Below are positions 33,058 to 44,769 of a stretch of 64,000 nt of DNA, one piece after another. The notes below the pieces were generated by a model. That model did not search any database. It was not told where the DNA came from and saw nothing but the letters and a program-made list of their open reading frames with translations. This stretch comes from Galeruca laticollis. Its lineage: Eukaryota; Arthropoda; Insecta; Coleoptera; Chrysomelidae. Both the position numbers and the translations under genes were made by a program. Positions within the stretch are counted from its first letter, which is position 1. Every line of letters starts with the position of its first letter. The stretch lies in contig OY998175.1 in assembly GCA_963921935.1 (NCBI GenBank), forward strand, positions 152,821,309 to 152,885,308, given 5' to 3'.

Positions 33058-35306
33058 CAGGGTGTTTCTATATTCGACCGACAACGCTCTACCACAGAGA
33101 GATCTCAATAAATGATTCACTTTGATATAGGAATACGAATCCTTACGGGGCCTAGTTGCTGAGATATAGGGTGTTCAAAATTTTAAATCAAAATTAAAAA
33201 TTTGCCATAAATCAAGAACGCCTTCAAATTTTTTTTTCAAATTTGATGACCAATATGCTCCTTAATAAAGTAATATTTTGACACTTTGGAAAAATTTAAC
33301 CAGTGGCGCGCTGTCGGGGTTAGTTGTCACTTTTATCCCCCTATTTTTTACGCAACTGGAGCAAATTCTTTTTTAATTTTGTTTTAAATTGCCTGATTAT
33401 TTTTAGTTAAAAAACTAATAACCTGTTATGGAGCTAAAATGAACGGTGAAATTTGCCACTAAACAAAAGTCTGCAGGTAATTAAATACTACTCAATATTT
33501 CTAAGCTATAATCTAGTATTCACGTGTCATATTTTTAATAGTTCGTGACACTTTGTGTATTTGACACGATCTTGGTAGATTAAATCATAGACTTTTAAAT
33601 TAGTTTTTACATTAATTTTGCTGTTATAAAATGATTTTTTCATTTGAAGAGTTGACCGATATGTTAATGATTTACGGGGAAGCTCGAAAAAATGGTAGAA
33701 TGGCAGCTCGTTTATACCAACAAAGATTTCGTAATCGCCGAATTTCACAACATTCTACATTTGCAAGTATTGAAAGAAACCGGAAACTTGTTAATTAAAA
33801 GAAATAATGCTGGAAAGCAACCTACAATAAGCACTGCGCATCTGGAAGAGGAAATATTAAATAATATTTTTGAAAGGCCATCTTTAAGTACTCGAACTGT
33901 AGGTCCCGCTTTAAGAGTGGACCATTCTTCTGTATGGAAAGTTTTAAAAGAACAAGTGTTACATCCATACAAATTGGCCAGTGTTCAAGCATTAGAACCT
34001 AGAATTTTTCAGGTGCGTTTGGAATTTTCAAACTGATATTTACAAAAGTGTCGTGAAAATCGAAATTTTCCAAAATATGTGTTGTATACCGACGAGGCTA
34101 GATTTACTAGGGAAGAAATTTTCGACTCTAGAAATAGTCACGTTTGGGATGAAGAAAATCCGCACTTTGTTCTTGAAAGGGGATTTCAGCGTAAATATTC
34201 GGTTAATGTGTGGGAGCGAATGGTTGGAGATTGCTTAATCGGGCCTTACATTTTACCAAATAAATTAAATGGGAAAAATATATACGCGCTTTCTGGAAAA
34301 AATGTTGGATGAATTGGTGGAGAATGTACCGTTAAATATTAGACAACACATGTGGTTTCAACACGATGGGGCATCTGCTCATTTTGCTGCAGCGGCAAGA
34401 AATTACTTAAACAGACGTTTTAGAGAAAAATGGATTGGTCGGGGTGGCCAATTGTTGGCCTCCAAGATCACCAGATTTAAATCCTATCGACTTTTTTATA
34501 TGAGGCTTAGTCGTTAGTTTACGAAACAATAATCGAATCTGGACAATATCTAATAGCTAGAATTCAAGCTGCGGCAGAAATCATTCAATCCCATCTAGAT
34601 TTATTCTCAAAGACACGTTTTTCAATGACAAAACGGTGTAAGAAGTGTATTGAAGTAAGTGGCCAGCAGTTTGAACAACTACTATAACTTTCTCAATTTT
34701 GTTATTGTTACAGTGTTGTTTAAATTTGTGCTATTATTATTTTTATTATCATTGCAAATTTTGTTATTATTGTAATACATTTTTGTTTGAAATTGAGATT
34801 ATGAATAACTTGTATTTGTTTTGAACTACTTACGCTTAATCATTATTCGAAATTAAATGAACAATTAATTAATTTGTAAATTACTTACGTGTTTGCAGAC
34901 TTTTGTTTAGAGCCAAATTTCTACAACACCATTCATTTTAGCTCCATAAAGGATTATTAGTTTTTTAACTAAAACAAAATTAAAAAAAAATTTGTTCCAG
35001 TTGCGTGAAAATTAGGGGGATAAAAGTGACAACTAACTCTGACAGCGCACCACTGGTTAAATTTTTCCAAAGTTTGTTTATGTCAAAATATTACTTTATT
35101 AAGCAGCATATTGGTCACCAAATTTGAAAAAAAAATTTAAATGCGTTCTTGATTTATGACAAATTTTTTATTTTGATTTAAAATTTTGAACACCCTATAT
35201 CGCAGCAACTAGGCCCCGTAAGGATTCGTATTCCTATATTAAAATGAATCATTTATTGAGACCTCTCTGTGGTAGAGCGTTGTCGGTCGAATATAGAAAC
35301 ACCCTG
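33058..35306 (+). mobile_element. Mariner-like transposon with ~415-bp inverted repeats
   Basis: TA flanks both ends (33056-33057, 35307-35308). The ends start CAGGGTGTTTCTATATTCGA. Inverted repeat continues, with scattered mismatches, from 33058 to about 33477 and from 34893 to 35306, ending in GTCTGCA next to AAACAAAAG. The decayed transposase lies between. The whole element is 2249 bp, so more than a third of it is TIR. Confidence 0.88.
33631..34685 (+). pseudogene. Tc1/mariner transposase, frameshifted
   Basis: It starts MIFSFEELTDMLMIYGEARK, the helix-turn-helix N-terminus of mariner relatives, then TVGPALRVDHSSVWKVLKEQ. The catalytic parts are LYTDEARFTREE, MWFQHDGASAHFAAAARNYL and WPPRSPDLNPIDFF, carrying the three acidic residues (D, D, D). 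Frameshifts occur near 33775, 34035, 34290 and 34450, and a stop follows DFFI. It ends about KKCIEVSGQQFEQLL at 34685. Closely related mariners are common in insects. Confidence 0.85.
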
Positions 35307-35455
35307 TATGTATATTCCTATTACAGTCAGATATAATTTAGGTACATAAATTACATTTTGCACAAAACAAAGACAACAACCTTGGAGGGGATATAAAAAT
35401 ATTTTGGACCAAAAAGTATATTTACCTATCACGGTGATTATAACAATTTTAAGGA

Positions 35456-36000
35456 TTACAATACAAAATCTAAGCGCCTTGGATTCAGAACAAGATCATC
35501 AACTATTTCTTCAGTTGATATAACTTCTTCTCTATGAACTGACAGCATGGGTAGTCCATTAGTCTCACTTGGGCAGTAGTATTTCATAAATAATTCTGTA
35601 TACGTTTTAAGGATGAAAATGTCCTTACTGGTGTAGCAGTGAACACAGGCGGCGTACACATTTTTTTTAGAAGTTTGTGAACATTCGGGTAGGCAAACTT
35701 CTAAACAGGCCAGTGCCTGACGTTTTATATTTCTGAGCATTTACTGAAATGTTCGTGCCACATTTTAATTTCTGATTTTATAATAATTTTGGAAATATCA
35801 GGTAAATATAAATCAAGTAATTTATCATGCTGATGAAACGTGGTTTATAAAATGTGATTCGGTAAAACCGAACTGCGATGCACTAGGGTGAATATGAAAA
35901 TGCGTCTGGACACGCGCTTAAGCTCGTTCCACACAACGACCCATGACGTGAAATCGTTGAAGAAATTAAAACATAATATGAAGTTCCAGAGTTTTCCTAG
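35456..36000 (-). pseudogene. hAT transposase C-terminus (KRAB-less, TTF/DUF4371-like family)
   Basis: The minus strand combines frames reading KMWHEHFSKCSE, ALACLEVCLPECSQ, TPPVFTATPVRTFSSLKRI, and finally LPMLSVHREEVISTEEIVDD and LNPRRLDFVL. The TATPxRTFSSLKRIxxYL block is the hAT dimerisation region as seen in large vertebrate/insect hAT relatives with zinc-finger MYM or repressor-like annotations. Several frame changes occur. Two truncated copies of the same segment are at 41030-41940. Confidence 0.65.
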
Positions 36001-36621
36001 ACAGGGCACAAAATGTAAATTTGTGTCTTTCTATTAGCATTTAATACAAAATAGAAATGGTAAAATAGTTATTTGTAAAAGAAGTGTCACAACGACTCGT
36101 TTTGTAGTACGAATGAAGTTGCGCAAATCACGAGTACTATAGAAAGTCATTGTGACACAAGTATTTCACAATATTTTTTATAATTCGCATTCATTTAATA
36201 ATAATATCTGTTCTTAAACTAGGAGGAATGCTTTGAATTTAAGTTGGCAATTCTGTAGATTCCTGATTGGTCAGATCACAGATGGTTTTATTCAGCACTT
36301 TTGACTTATTATGATCGAATAATTGTATAAATTGTAAACAAACTTTCATTTAAGCAAATAGAGGATGGTTATTTGTTTAAAAAGAGCTTCTTTGTATATG
36401 CTAGCGATCTATTTATATTATATCACGAACAGAATTATTTCTATAATACATCATCACATAGGTATCTGGTAATTTATCCCAAAAATCGAATGTTATGTAT
36501 ACCTATATATCGATCCTATACAATATAAAAATAAACAATTGACAAATCATTGATGAATAAACGTTAGCGTACTTTATTTATTAATATTTTTAATCTAAAA
36601 TTTATTCAAATTTACCTTTAA
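35456..36621 (-). repeat. Left arm of a ~1 kb inverted repeat (hAT 3' region)
   Basis: In reverse complement this matches 40588-41480: TTAAAGGTAAATTTGAAT, AATACGCTAACGTTTATT, GATTTTTGGGATAAATTACC, AAAGAGCTTC and TGTCACAATGACTTTC blocks all occur in order. Between the arms lie a piggyBac remnant and a mariner piece. A third partial copy is at 43636-44115. Confidence 0.75.
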
Positions 36622-36833
36622 CCCTGAACTGGTATTGTTGGGTCTATATTTAGGTAACGAAACGCAATACATTTTTGAGACTGCAGGTATTCCTCAAGCG
36701 TTCGACGTACTTACCTAGTGTAACATTCATGCCTCAGTTTCCGATGGTGCTTTGCCCGGTATGCACGGTTCGGGTCAAATTTGACCCAATGATTAGTTGT
36801 GTGGCCAATTTGAAATAGTGTATCGCGTTTAAA

Positions 36834-38160
36834 ATGAGTCGACCTCTAACTGAGGCCAAATTAGAAGACATTGTAAACAATTTAACTGACATCAGTGACA
36901 ATGAAGGACCACCGCAAAATGAGTTTCAAGAGAGTAATAGTGATTTTAGTGATAAAATAATTGAGAGTCGTGAAACTGATTCTGATAACGAATCAGAACA
37001 TGATGATGAAGATGATGATCAACTATCAGTCAGTGACGACAATGTAGCAGCATATTTTTATGGAACTAATAGGTATAGATGGTCCAAGAGTCATCCTGCA
37101 ATTTCTAGAACAAGAGCTGAACACATTATTCTTCCACTTCCATGGCTGAACGGACCAGCTGCTAACAACACACCCACTACACCTTATGAAGCATGGTCTC
37201 TTTTAGTGACTGAAAATATACTTGATATAATTGTAAAGTACACTAATCGTAAAATAACCGACGAATCTCACAAATATGTAAGTACTCATACTTTTGTACA
37301 TCATACAGACAAAGTTGAAATAAAAGCCTTGTTGGGTTTGCTGTATCTATCTGGGATTTTCAAATCATCCCATGAAGATGTAGACAATTTTTGGGCTACT
37401 GATGGCACGGGACGAGACATATTTAGACTTACGATGAAACTCCTAGAGGAACTAAAAAAACATAAATTGACGTATGTTGGCACCATTCTAAAAAACAAGC
37501 AGGAAATTCCTAAATAATTCTTGGTTAATCGACAGCAGTAGGCGAATTCATCAATATTTGGATTTACGCGAGATAATACCTTAGTATCCTATGTTCCTGC
37601 AAAAAACAAAAGCGTGTTATTGGTTTCGACTCTACATCATGACAAGTCAACAATAAGTGACCACACGAGAAAACCAGAAATTCTTGATTTCTACAATTCG
37701 ACATAAAGTGGAGTTGATTCCCTTGATAAAAAATGCGCAGTGTTTTCATGTAGTCGCAGAACCAGGCGATGGCCACTTGCAATATTTTATGCGATATTGA
37801 ATATAGCCGCTGTCATATTTTGTTAAACTTTGCAGTAAGAAATTTGAAATTGTCCAGAAAAACATTTGTTAAAAGCTTGGGCTTGTCTTTAAAATTAAAG
37901 AGCATAGAGGCGACGATATGAAAATCAACATCTACCTAGTGAGCTACGGCAAAAAATTAAAGCCTTTCTAAAAATTTAAGAACCAGCTGTCGAGCCAGAC
38001 TAGCCGCCACCAAAAAGAAGACGGCAGAAAAGATCGTCTTCCATATACTTTCAGTTTTTGAAACAAATTTCTCATACTTCTGTAAGAAACGCTAAAAAGT
38101 TTTTCAAGAAAGCAATTATAATTGGGAAATATTCCTGACACTCAGTTGAAATCAATATAG
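36834..38160 (+). pseudogene. piggyBac-type transposase, internally deleted
   Basis: The N-terminal frame (36834-37517) has an acidic start, then YRWSKSHPA, NTPTTPYEAWSLLVTENILD and KALLGLLYLSGIFKS, typical of the DDE_Tnp_1_7 family. After a deletion that removes the catalytic middle, C-terminal residues return: SYVPAKNKSVLLVSTLHHD, DFYNST-KGGVDSLDKKCAVF and RRTRRWPLAIFYAILNIAAV. The remainder to about 38160 includes ELRQKIKAFL and a basic RRRQKRSS stretch; the cysteine-rich finger is not recognisable. TTAA-CCCTGAACTGG at 36618 could be the left piggyBac end; no matching right end was found. Confidence 0.85.
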
Positions 38161-39430
38161 AAGGTACATAAGATCACGTCTTTACCAAAAATCAGCTGAA
38201 CTAATATATCAAACGGAAACAAGACGACACCACATCTTGTTAAACAAATCTGGTTGACTTTTCGGCACCACGGTAAAACCCAATATTAGCTCTAACCAGT
38301 ACTGTGGGTGAAGTGGAGGAGGAAAGGGAGCAGTAAACGAAATATACGAGTATATCATGTGACATAAGTTTTCGAATACCTTTATACGCCAAGATTTCAA
38401 AAATGGCAATTGCTTCTAGTTTCGACTCTGAGCTAGTTACACTAGTGTTGATGTATTTTGACACTATACACAATCATTGTACGATTGTGTTATCTTAGGC
38501 ATTGTTTTTCACAGTAGTGAACACTTAAAGAGAAACTACAAAGAAGTTACAGGTAGCTAGGTAAGAATAGCACTGAAATCTACGGGCGCGCTCTGGCCGC
38601 CCATCTCGCTGTCGACGGAGTCGTGTATTGTGACCTAATCAACCCTTAGCAAACATGAGCGGGATTCCTCAAAGTTTGAATGCCAATAACTTTTTTATTT
38701 ATTGAGATAATCAGAAAAACTTTTTATGCACGAGTTTTATATTCTTAGGACTATTTTTTTAGAGTTTAAAAAATATGGAAACTTCCTAATTGTCTGTCTC
38801 CTCACATTTATGAAGTAAAAAAAAACAACCGCAAAAAAACCGTACCAGTTTTACAAAATTTCCTATGGTTTCCAGCTGAACGTTAGGTTACATATTTCGG
38901 TACATACCGTATAAAAATACGCCGTGATTAAATATTCCACAAAAAGAAATGAGACCTCGATGTTTGTTGTTTTAGCGTTTTTCTATGCACATGAAACATC
39001 TACTGTCGCTGGAAATACGTCGTCGTTACCCAGAAAACCCACGAGATAAAAGGAATGATTATTACAGCTGGTCTTTGAGTTTCAAATAGTTGATAGTAGG
39101 ATTTATTAAATTCATAAACACGGAAATACCTCAATAATTTTCTTAAAACTTGTTCCTGATAATCTATTAGTCTTTACTCCTTAAACTTATATTTTTCCCC
39201 AGCCCACCGGTATTTCTCTGTGGTCAAAAGAACAGTGTGTGAGTTCAGGCAGGCTTAAATCGAAAGGTTTTCCTAAATTTTCTAAAATGATTCTTTGTTA
39301 GTTACGAGAACTAAAGTGAAGCGTTTTGAAACGAAAAAATCCTGTCTATCGAATTTAATTATCTACTTCGGTGTTGTACCTAGCGTATGGGCGGCGCAGT
39401 GGATTTTGTTTAAATTTGATAATTTGATTG
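38161..39430. other. No gene seen
   Basis: Short frames only. A Tc1/mariner-like N-terminus would be expected upstream of the fragment at 39440, but I cannot read one. Confidence 0.35.
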
Positions 39431-39439
39431 AAAATTCCA

Positions 39440-39930
39440 CTTCGTATGTGAATTCAACAGTATTATAGGTGATCATATTATTGGCCCTATATTTGTAGAT
39501 GGAAATTTGGTAGTGGAAATATATTCAAGTATGATTAGAGATGAAGATATTCCTGCGTTGGCTAACTTATATCCCAACGCAATAGATCCGATCCGACTGA
39601 ATGAAAATGTCTGGTCCCAGCTGGACGGGGCAATTATGCTTTAGTGTTGAGAACTTACTTTCCCAGTAAATAGATTGGACGAAGACATACTATTGAGTGG
39701 CAGGCTAGATCGCCAGACCTTACGCCATTGTTTTTTCTTTTCTTTGGGGTTACCTCTAGAACAAAGTACCTATATGCAATACAACCAACTTGCATTGCAG
39801 AACTCAAACAAAGGATAACTACAGAAATACGGAACAAAGTTCGGAACGAGTTTTATAGGAGACTGTGTTATTGCTAACAACAAGGTGGAGAATATTTTGA
39901 GCGTTAATGTTAATGTATTAAAATCAATTA
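39440..39930 (+). pseudogene. Mariner transposase fragment
   Basis: Residues DHIIGPIFVDGNLVVEIY, IPALANLYPNAIDP, NENVWSQLDGA, LDRQTL and PTCIAELKQRITTEIRNK follow the order of the mariner catalytic domain (second aspartate in QLDGA). The third acidic block is lost in a frameshift. The likely right terminus is TACAGGGTGTTTAATTAAAA at about 40066; no left terminus was found. Confidence 0.65.
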
Positions 39931-40587
39931 CATCAGGTATTTTATATTAATTTCTCGAAGGAAAATTATAAATAATTTCATAATATCACCCGGTATTATT
40001 CATAATAGACCAAAGATGATATAGTTAGTTGAAATCAGGTTGTTGAGGAACTTTCAAAAAATATACAGGGTGTTTAATTAAAAATGAAGTGTATGGACTT
40101 ATGTTTAAAAAGCGCCCATTTGAATGTAAAAGTTGACGTGTTCCAGCATTTTTTATAATTTTCTAAAATAGGGACGCAACTAATTTTATTCCATAAGTGG
40201 TTTCCCCACTGTACATAGGGGGATTAATTACTAAATGGAAATAATTTAACAGTAGAATCCTCACTTCAAATTATGAAGATTTAATCCCATACACCTAAAT
40301 AAAATGTACCTGGTTACAGAGTTACAGGGTATTTTGTTTAAAAAATGAAAAACGATTTGTGCTCAGTACATTAAACCTATTTTTTATAATTCGCATATAA
40401 AAGAGACTTCATTATAAACATTGTTTACAGTGTCACAATGAAGTCTCTTTTTTAGTAATTTTTAGTGTCATACAGTTGGTTATTGCATGTAGTATGTATG
40501 TTTATTTGACATTTGACTTTAACCTTGAAACAAATTATAAAATGGTCTACCGGTATTGTAGCTAGAAAATTATTAAATTAAATTGTC

Positions 40588-42062
40588 TTAAAGGTAAATT
40601 TGAATGAATTATATATTAAAAATATTAATAAATAAAATACGCTAACGTTTATTGATCAATAATTTGTCAATTGTTTATTTTTACATTGTATAGGATCAAT
40701 ATATAGGTATACATACATAACGTTCGATTTTTGGGATAAATTACCATGTATCTATGTCTATCTGTAGAAATAATTCTGTTCATGATATTATATAAATAGA
40801 TCGCAAGAACATATACGAAGAAGCTCTTTTTTTAAACAAATAATCATCCTCTGTTTGCTTAAATGAAAGTTTGTTTACAATTTACACAAGTATTCGGTCA
40901 TAATATTTAAAAAGTCAAAAATGCTGAACAAAACCATCTGCATAAAACCATCTACAGAATTGCCAACTAAATTCAAACCACTTCTCCTAGTTTAAGAACA
41001 GATATTATTATTAAATAAATGCGAATTATAAAAAATATTGTGTAAAACTTGTGTCACAATGGCTTTCTGTAATACTCATGATTTACATTGTCTAGGAAAA
41101 CACTGGAACTTTATATTATGTTTTAATTTCTTCAACGATTTCACGTCATGGGTCGTTGTGTGGAACTAGCCTAACCGCGTGCCCAGACGCATTTTCATAT
41201 TCACCGTAGTGCATCGCAGTTCGGTTTTACCGAATCCCATTTTATAAACCACGTTCATCAGCATGATAAATTACTCGATTTATATTTACCAGATATTCCC
41301 AAAATTATTATAAAATCAGAAATTAAAATGTGGCACGAACATTTCAGTAAATGTTCAGAAATATAAAACAAACGTCAGGCACTAGCCTGCTTAGAAGTTT
41401 GCCTACCAGAATGTTCACAAATTTCTAAAAAAAATTGTACACCGCTTGTGTCCGCTGCTACACCAGTAAGGACATTATAAAAAATATTGTGTAAAACTTG
41501 TGTCACAATGACTTTCTGTAGTACTCATGATTTACATTTTGTGCCCTGTCTAGGAAAACTCTGGAACTTCATATTATGTTTTAATTTCTTCAACGATTTC
41601 ACGTCATGGGTCGTTGTGTGGAACGAGCCTAAGAGCGTGCCCAGACGCATTTTCATATTCACCGTAGTGCATCGCAGTTCGGTTTTACCGAATCCCATTT
41701 TATAAACCACGTTCATCAGCCTGATAAATTACTTGATTTATATTTACCAGATATTCCCAAAATTATTATAAAATCAGAAATTAAAATGTGGCACGAACAT
41801 TTCAGTAATTGTTCAGAAATATAAAACAAACGTCAGGCACTGGCCTGCTTGGAAGTTTGCCTACCCGAATGTTCACAAACTTCTAAAAAAATTTGTACAC
41901 CGCCTGTGTCCACTGCTACACCAGTAAGGACATTATAAAAAATATTGTGTACAACTTTTGTCACAATGACTTTCTTTAGTAGTGATTTGCGTCACTCGTA
42001 CTACAAAACGAGTCGTTGTGACACTTGTTTTACAAATAACTATTACATATACATTTCACATT
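40588..42062 (+). repeat. Right arm of the inverted repeat, with tandem ~455-bp duplication
   Basis: It starts TTAAAGGTAAATTTGAATG and mirrors 35456-36621. The hAT C-terminal segment is then present twice in tandem: 41030-41480 and 41480-41937, each beginning AAAAATATTGTGTAAAACTT. It ends with a hairpin (CACAATGACTTT … AACGAGTCGTTGTGACAC). Short protein-like frames such as MWHEHFSKCSEI in each unit are hAT debris. Confidence 0.7.
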
Positions 42063-42454
42063 TGGCAGGAAGTGTAGACAATGTGCACCCTACTAAATTA
42101 TGTTAAACAAATGTTTCTAGCTACTAGCAGAGGCGTACGACAGGGGTAAGTGACTGGTTAATTATTCCCAAATTGTACACCAGTGGCGGAATATAAATTT
42201 TAGGACAATTTTTCGAGTGTCCTATACTTTTTACATAAGTAATATACTTTTTTCTTCAAGCGTATAATAATATCTATATTATTTTCGGCAACACAGATAG
42301 GTAGTAGAAATAACCTATTCTTTTACTAGTAAAATAATGAACGCTCATTATTGTACTAATAACAAAATAATTAGAAACGATAGCAACGTCTTATTATGGG
42401 CAGGAACTGTCATTTAATTTGATATTTGTCAGCTTTGAAAAGTCTATTGTAAGA
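42063..42454. other. No gene seen
   Basis: AT-rich spacer upstream of the Crypton-like gene; it may contain that element's 5' end, which has no sequence hallmark I can recognise. Confidence 0.3.
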
Positions 42455-43516
42455 ATGTCTCAGGAAGAAGAATTTCAATGTACACCTCCGGAATTAGTCG
42501 AAATAGCTAATTCCACTATTGAAACACTAATTCCGATGAAGTCACGAAAAGTGTATGATTTTGCTTATGAAAAATTTATAAAATGGTGCAAAGAAAATAT
42601 TATACGAAGATACACAGAAAATGTTATGCTTGCTTATTTTACGTATTTGTCAGGAAAATTTAAAAGTTCGACACTATGGGCACAACAAAATGGAAAATTA
42701 TACCAAATTAGCTGCATTATTAAAGCGACAAGGAGAAAATTATACCACGAAAAAATCAAAAGTATCAACAAAAGACCAATTTGATAAATTTCTTCAGGAT
42801 CCACCGACTAATGTTTATTTAGCAACAACGGTAGGTACTTTCTTAATTTTTTTTATTATTATTACATTTATTAAATCGTTGACAATAATATCCTTTAGAA
42901 GATTAATATTTAAATTGAAAACAATTAACGTATTTCGAACTTAAACGTTTATACCACGATAGCTCAGCGGTAGAACATTTGTGTTCCGTGTCGGAGGTCT
43001 GCGGTTCGACTCTCAGCGCCGGCCGATTCTTTTTTTACTTATTTCAACGTATGTTTTTAGGTTATATTAATATTGGGAGTCACAGGAGCCTGTAGATGCG
43101 ATGAACTCGTTCATTTGAAGTACAGTGAAATCCAAGATGTAGGAAATTTAATTTTAGTAAATATCACAAACACAAAAAACAAAAGACAACGGTCGCTTAC
43201 TATACTTGGCGATTTTTATTTGAACTTGGTCAGGCAGTATACGGCACGTCGTCCGGATGATATGCATCAGCAGCGTTTTTTTATTAAATATCAAAACGGT
43301 AAATGTCACCGTGTGGTAATGGGTATACATAAAATTTCAAAAGTTCCAAAAGACATTGCTATGTTTTTGAAATTAACAAATCCTCATGAATATACGGGAG
43401 ATTGCTTTCGTAGGACTTCAGCAACTATTTTAGTTGACAACGGAGGGGACATTACCGCTCTAAAACGACATGGTGGATGGAAATCCACCAGTGCAACTCA
43501 CCCCGCAACACTTTAA
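42455..43516 (+). pseudogene. Crypton-type tyrosine recombinase
   Basis: Exon 1 (42455-42830) has VYDFAYEKFIKWC, ENVMLAYFTYLSGKFKSST and, after a frameshift near 42685, KLAALLKRQ and KKSKVSTKDQFDKFLQD. Intron 42831-43060 starts GTAGGT and ends TTTTTAG. Exon 2 reads GVTGACRCDELVHLKYSEIQ (catalytic arginine), TNTKNKRQRSLTI, EYTGDCFRRTSATILVD and LKRHGGWKSTSA. The H-x-x-R box usually reads TGHCFRR; its histidine is aspartate here, and the catalytic tyrosine region after GGWKS is lost. So this recombinase, which would insert circular DNA, is dead. Such cryptons are also sources of domesticated genes. Confidence 0.85.
42953..43024 (+). ncRNA. tRNA-like sequence (degenerate tRNA or SINE head)
   Basis: A-box TAGCTCAGCGGTAGAACAT begins at 42960 and B-box GGTTCGACTCT at 43003, with normal tRNA spacing. 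The acceptor ends (ACCACGA and CGCCGGC) do not pair, nor does the anticodon stem, so it is not a working tRNA. It lies inside the Crypton intron. A pseudo-tRNA or the 5' part of a tRNA-derived SINE fits best. Confidence 0.5.
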
Positions 43517-43635
43517 TTATAGTTCTTGTTGATAAATTTCATAATATTTCGAATTCATACTTTTGTATCTAATTTTCTATTTTGGATTTTATGCAAAAAT
43601 GTTACTGAAATAAGCCCGTCCAATTGGTCATGTGC

Positions 43636-44115
43636 CATTGGGATTTTTATATTGTATAAGGTCAATATATAAGTATACTTAACGTTCGATTTTTGGGATA
43701 AATTACCAGAGATCTATGTGAAGATGTAATACAGAAATAATTCTGTTCATGATATAATATAAATAGATCGCAAGAGCATATACGAAAAAGCTCTTTTTTA
43801 AACAAATAACCATCCTCTGTTCACTTAAATGAAAGTTTGTTTTCAATTTCCACAATTATTCGGTTATAATATGTCAAAAGTCAGAGGTGCTGAATAAAAC
43901 CATCTGTGATCTGACCAATCAGGAATCTACAGAAATGCCAACTTAAATTCAAGCCACTCCTCCTAGTTTGAAAACAGGGATTATATGTAATTCTATTTTA
44001 TTTAAAAAATTAAATAAATGTGAATTATAAAAAATATTGTGTAAAACTTGTGCCACAATGACTTTCTGTAGTACTCGTACTACAAAACGAGTCATTGTGA
44101 CACTTGTTTTCCAAA
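43636..44115 (+). repeat. Third partial copy of the hAT-associated repeat
   Basis: It matches 40670-41060 and the inverse of 36060-36560: GATTTTTGGGATAAATTACC, ATAATTCTGTTCATGATATA, ACCATCCTCTGTT. It ends in a near-perfect hairpin at 44050-44104 (CACAATGACTTTCTGTAGTA … CATTGTGACAC), which looks like the terminus of the repeat. Confidence 0.7.
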
Positions 44116-44224
44116 TAACTATTGTAAAGCACAGATGTAGAAGTAAAAACCATAAAAACAATCAAAAAACAACACACACACACAGCTAATGGATTCAGCA
44201 GCAATTAATTGATGAGTAAATTTC

Positions 44225-44605
44225 ATTTTTAAAGGATAATCTCTAGGCAATAAATTTTGTACCGGAGTAAAATGATGAGGTCGTAAATTTTCTTTTTTTA
44301 AAATTCGCAAAACTGAAGATTGGCTTAACGCAGAGTGCTTAATTCTGTATAATTAGTAACTCGCACTAAAATATCATCCTCCTAATCATTATTTTAGGTC
44401 GTCCCATACCAGTGTTACCCCTAAATTGTCCAGTTTCTTCGAATCGACGAATAATATTGCTGAATGCTTGCCGATTGGGTTGACCTCTATTTGGACACAT
44501 TTGTTGATATCTGCGAGCAGCAGCAACAAAGGAATAATTTTCGTTTACATAAACACAAAGCATATCTCGCATTTGAGGATTAGTATAATTGTTGTGTCGA
44601 GGCAT
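44225..44605 (-). pseudogene. Mariner transposase N-terminal fragment
   Basis: Minus-strand residues MPRHNNYTNPQMRDMLCVYV, AARRYQQM, RRFEETGQFRGN and GRPKI are the helix-turn-helix N-terminus of a mariner-type transposase. LRILKKENLRPHHFTPVQ and LLPRDYPLKMKF continue the same protein after a gap. It breaks off near 44225, where unrelated sequence begins. The catalytic domain is missing. Confidence 0.75.
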
Positions 44606-44769
44606 TTTCACTTAACCAACTTTAAATTTTACAACAATCATAATTTCAAGTGATATTAACAACAACTAACAGCTATGGCAACACCCCGCTAGATTGAAAC
44701 AATTTATTCAGACCAGAGCCAACTACACAAAACAAATGATATTGAAAAATTATTCATCAAATGTCACTT

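Noticed and set aside
42953..43024. Functional tRNA gene
   Set aside because: A- and B-boxes are good but acceptor and anticodon stems do not pair.
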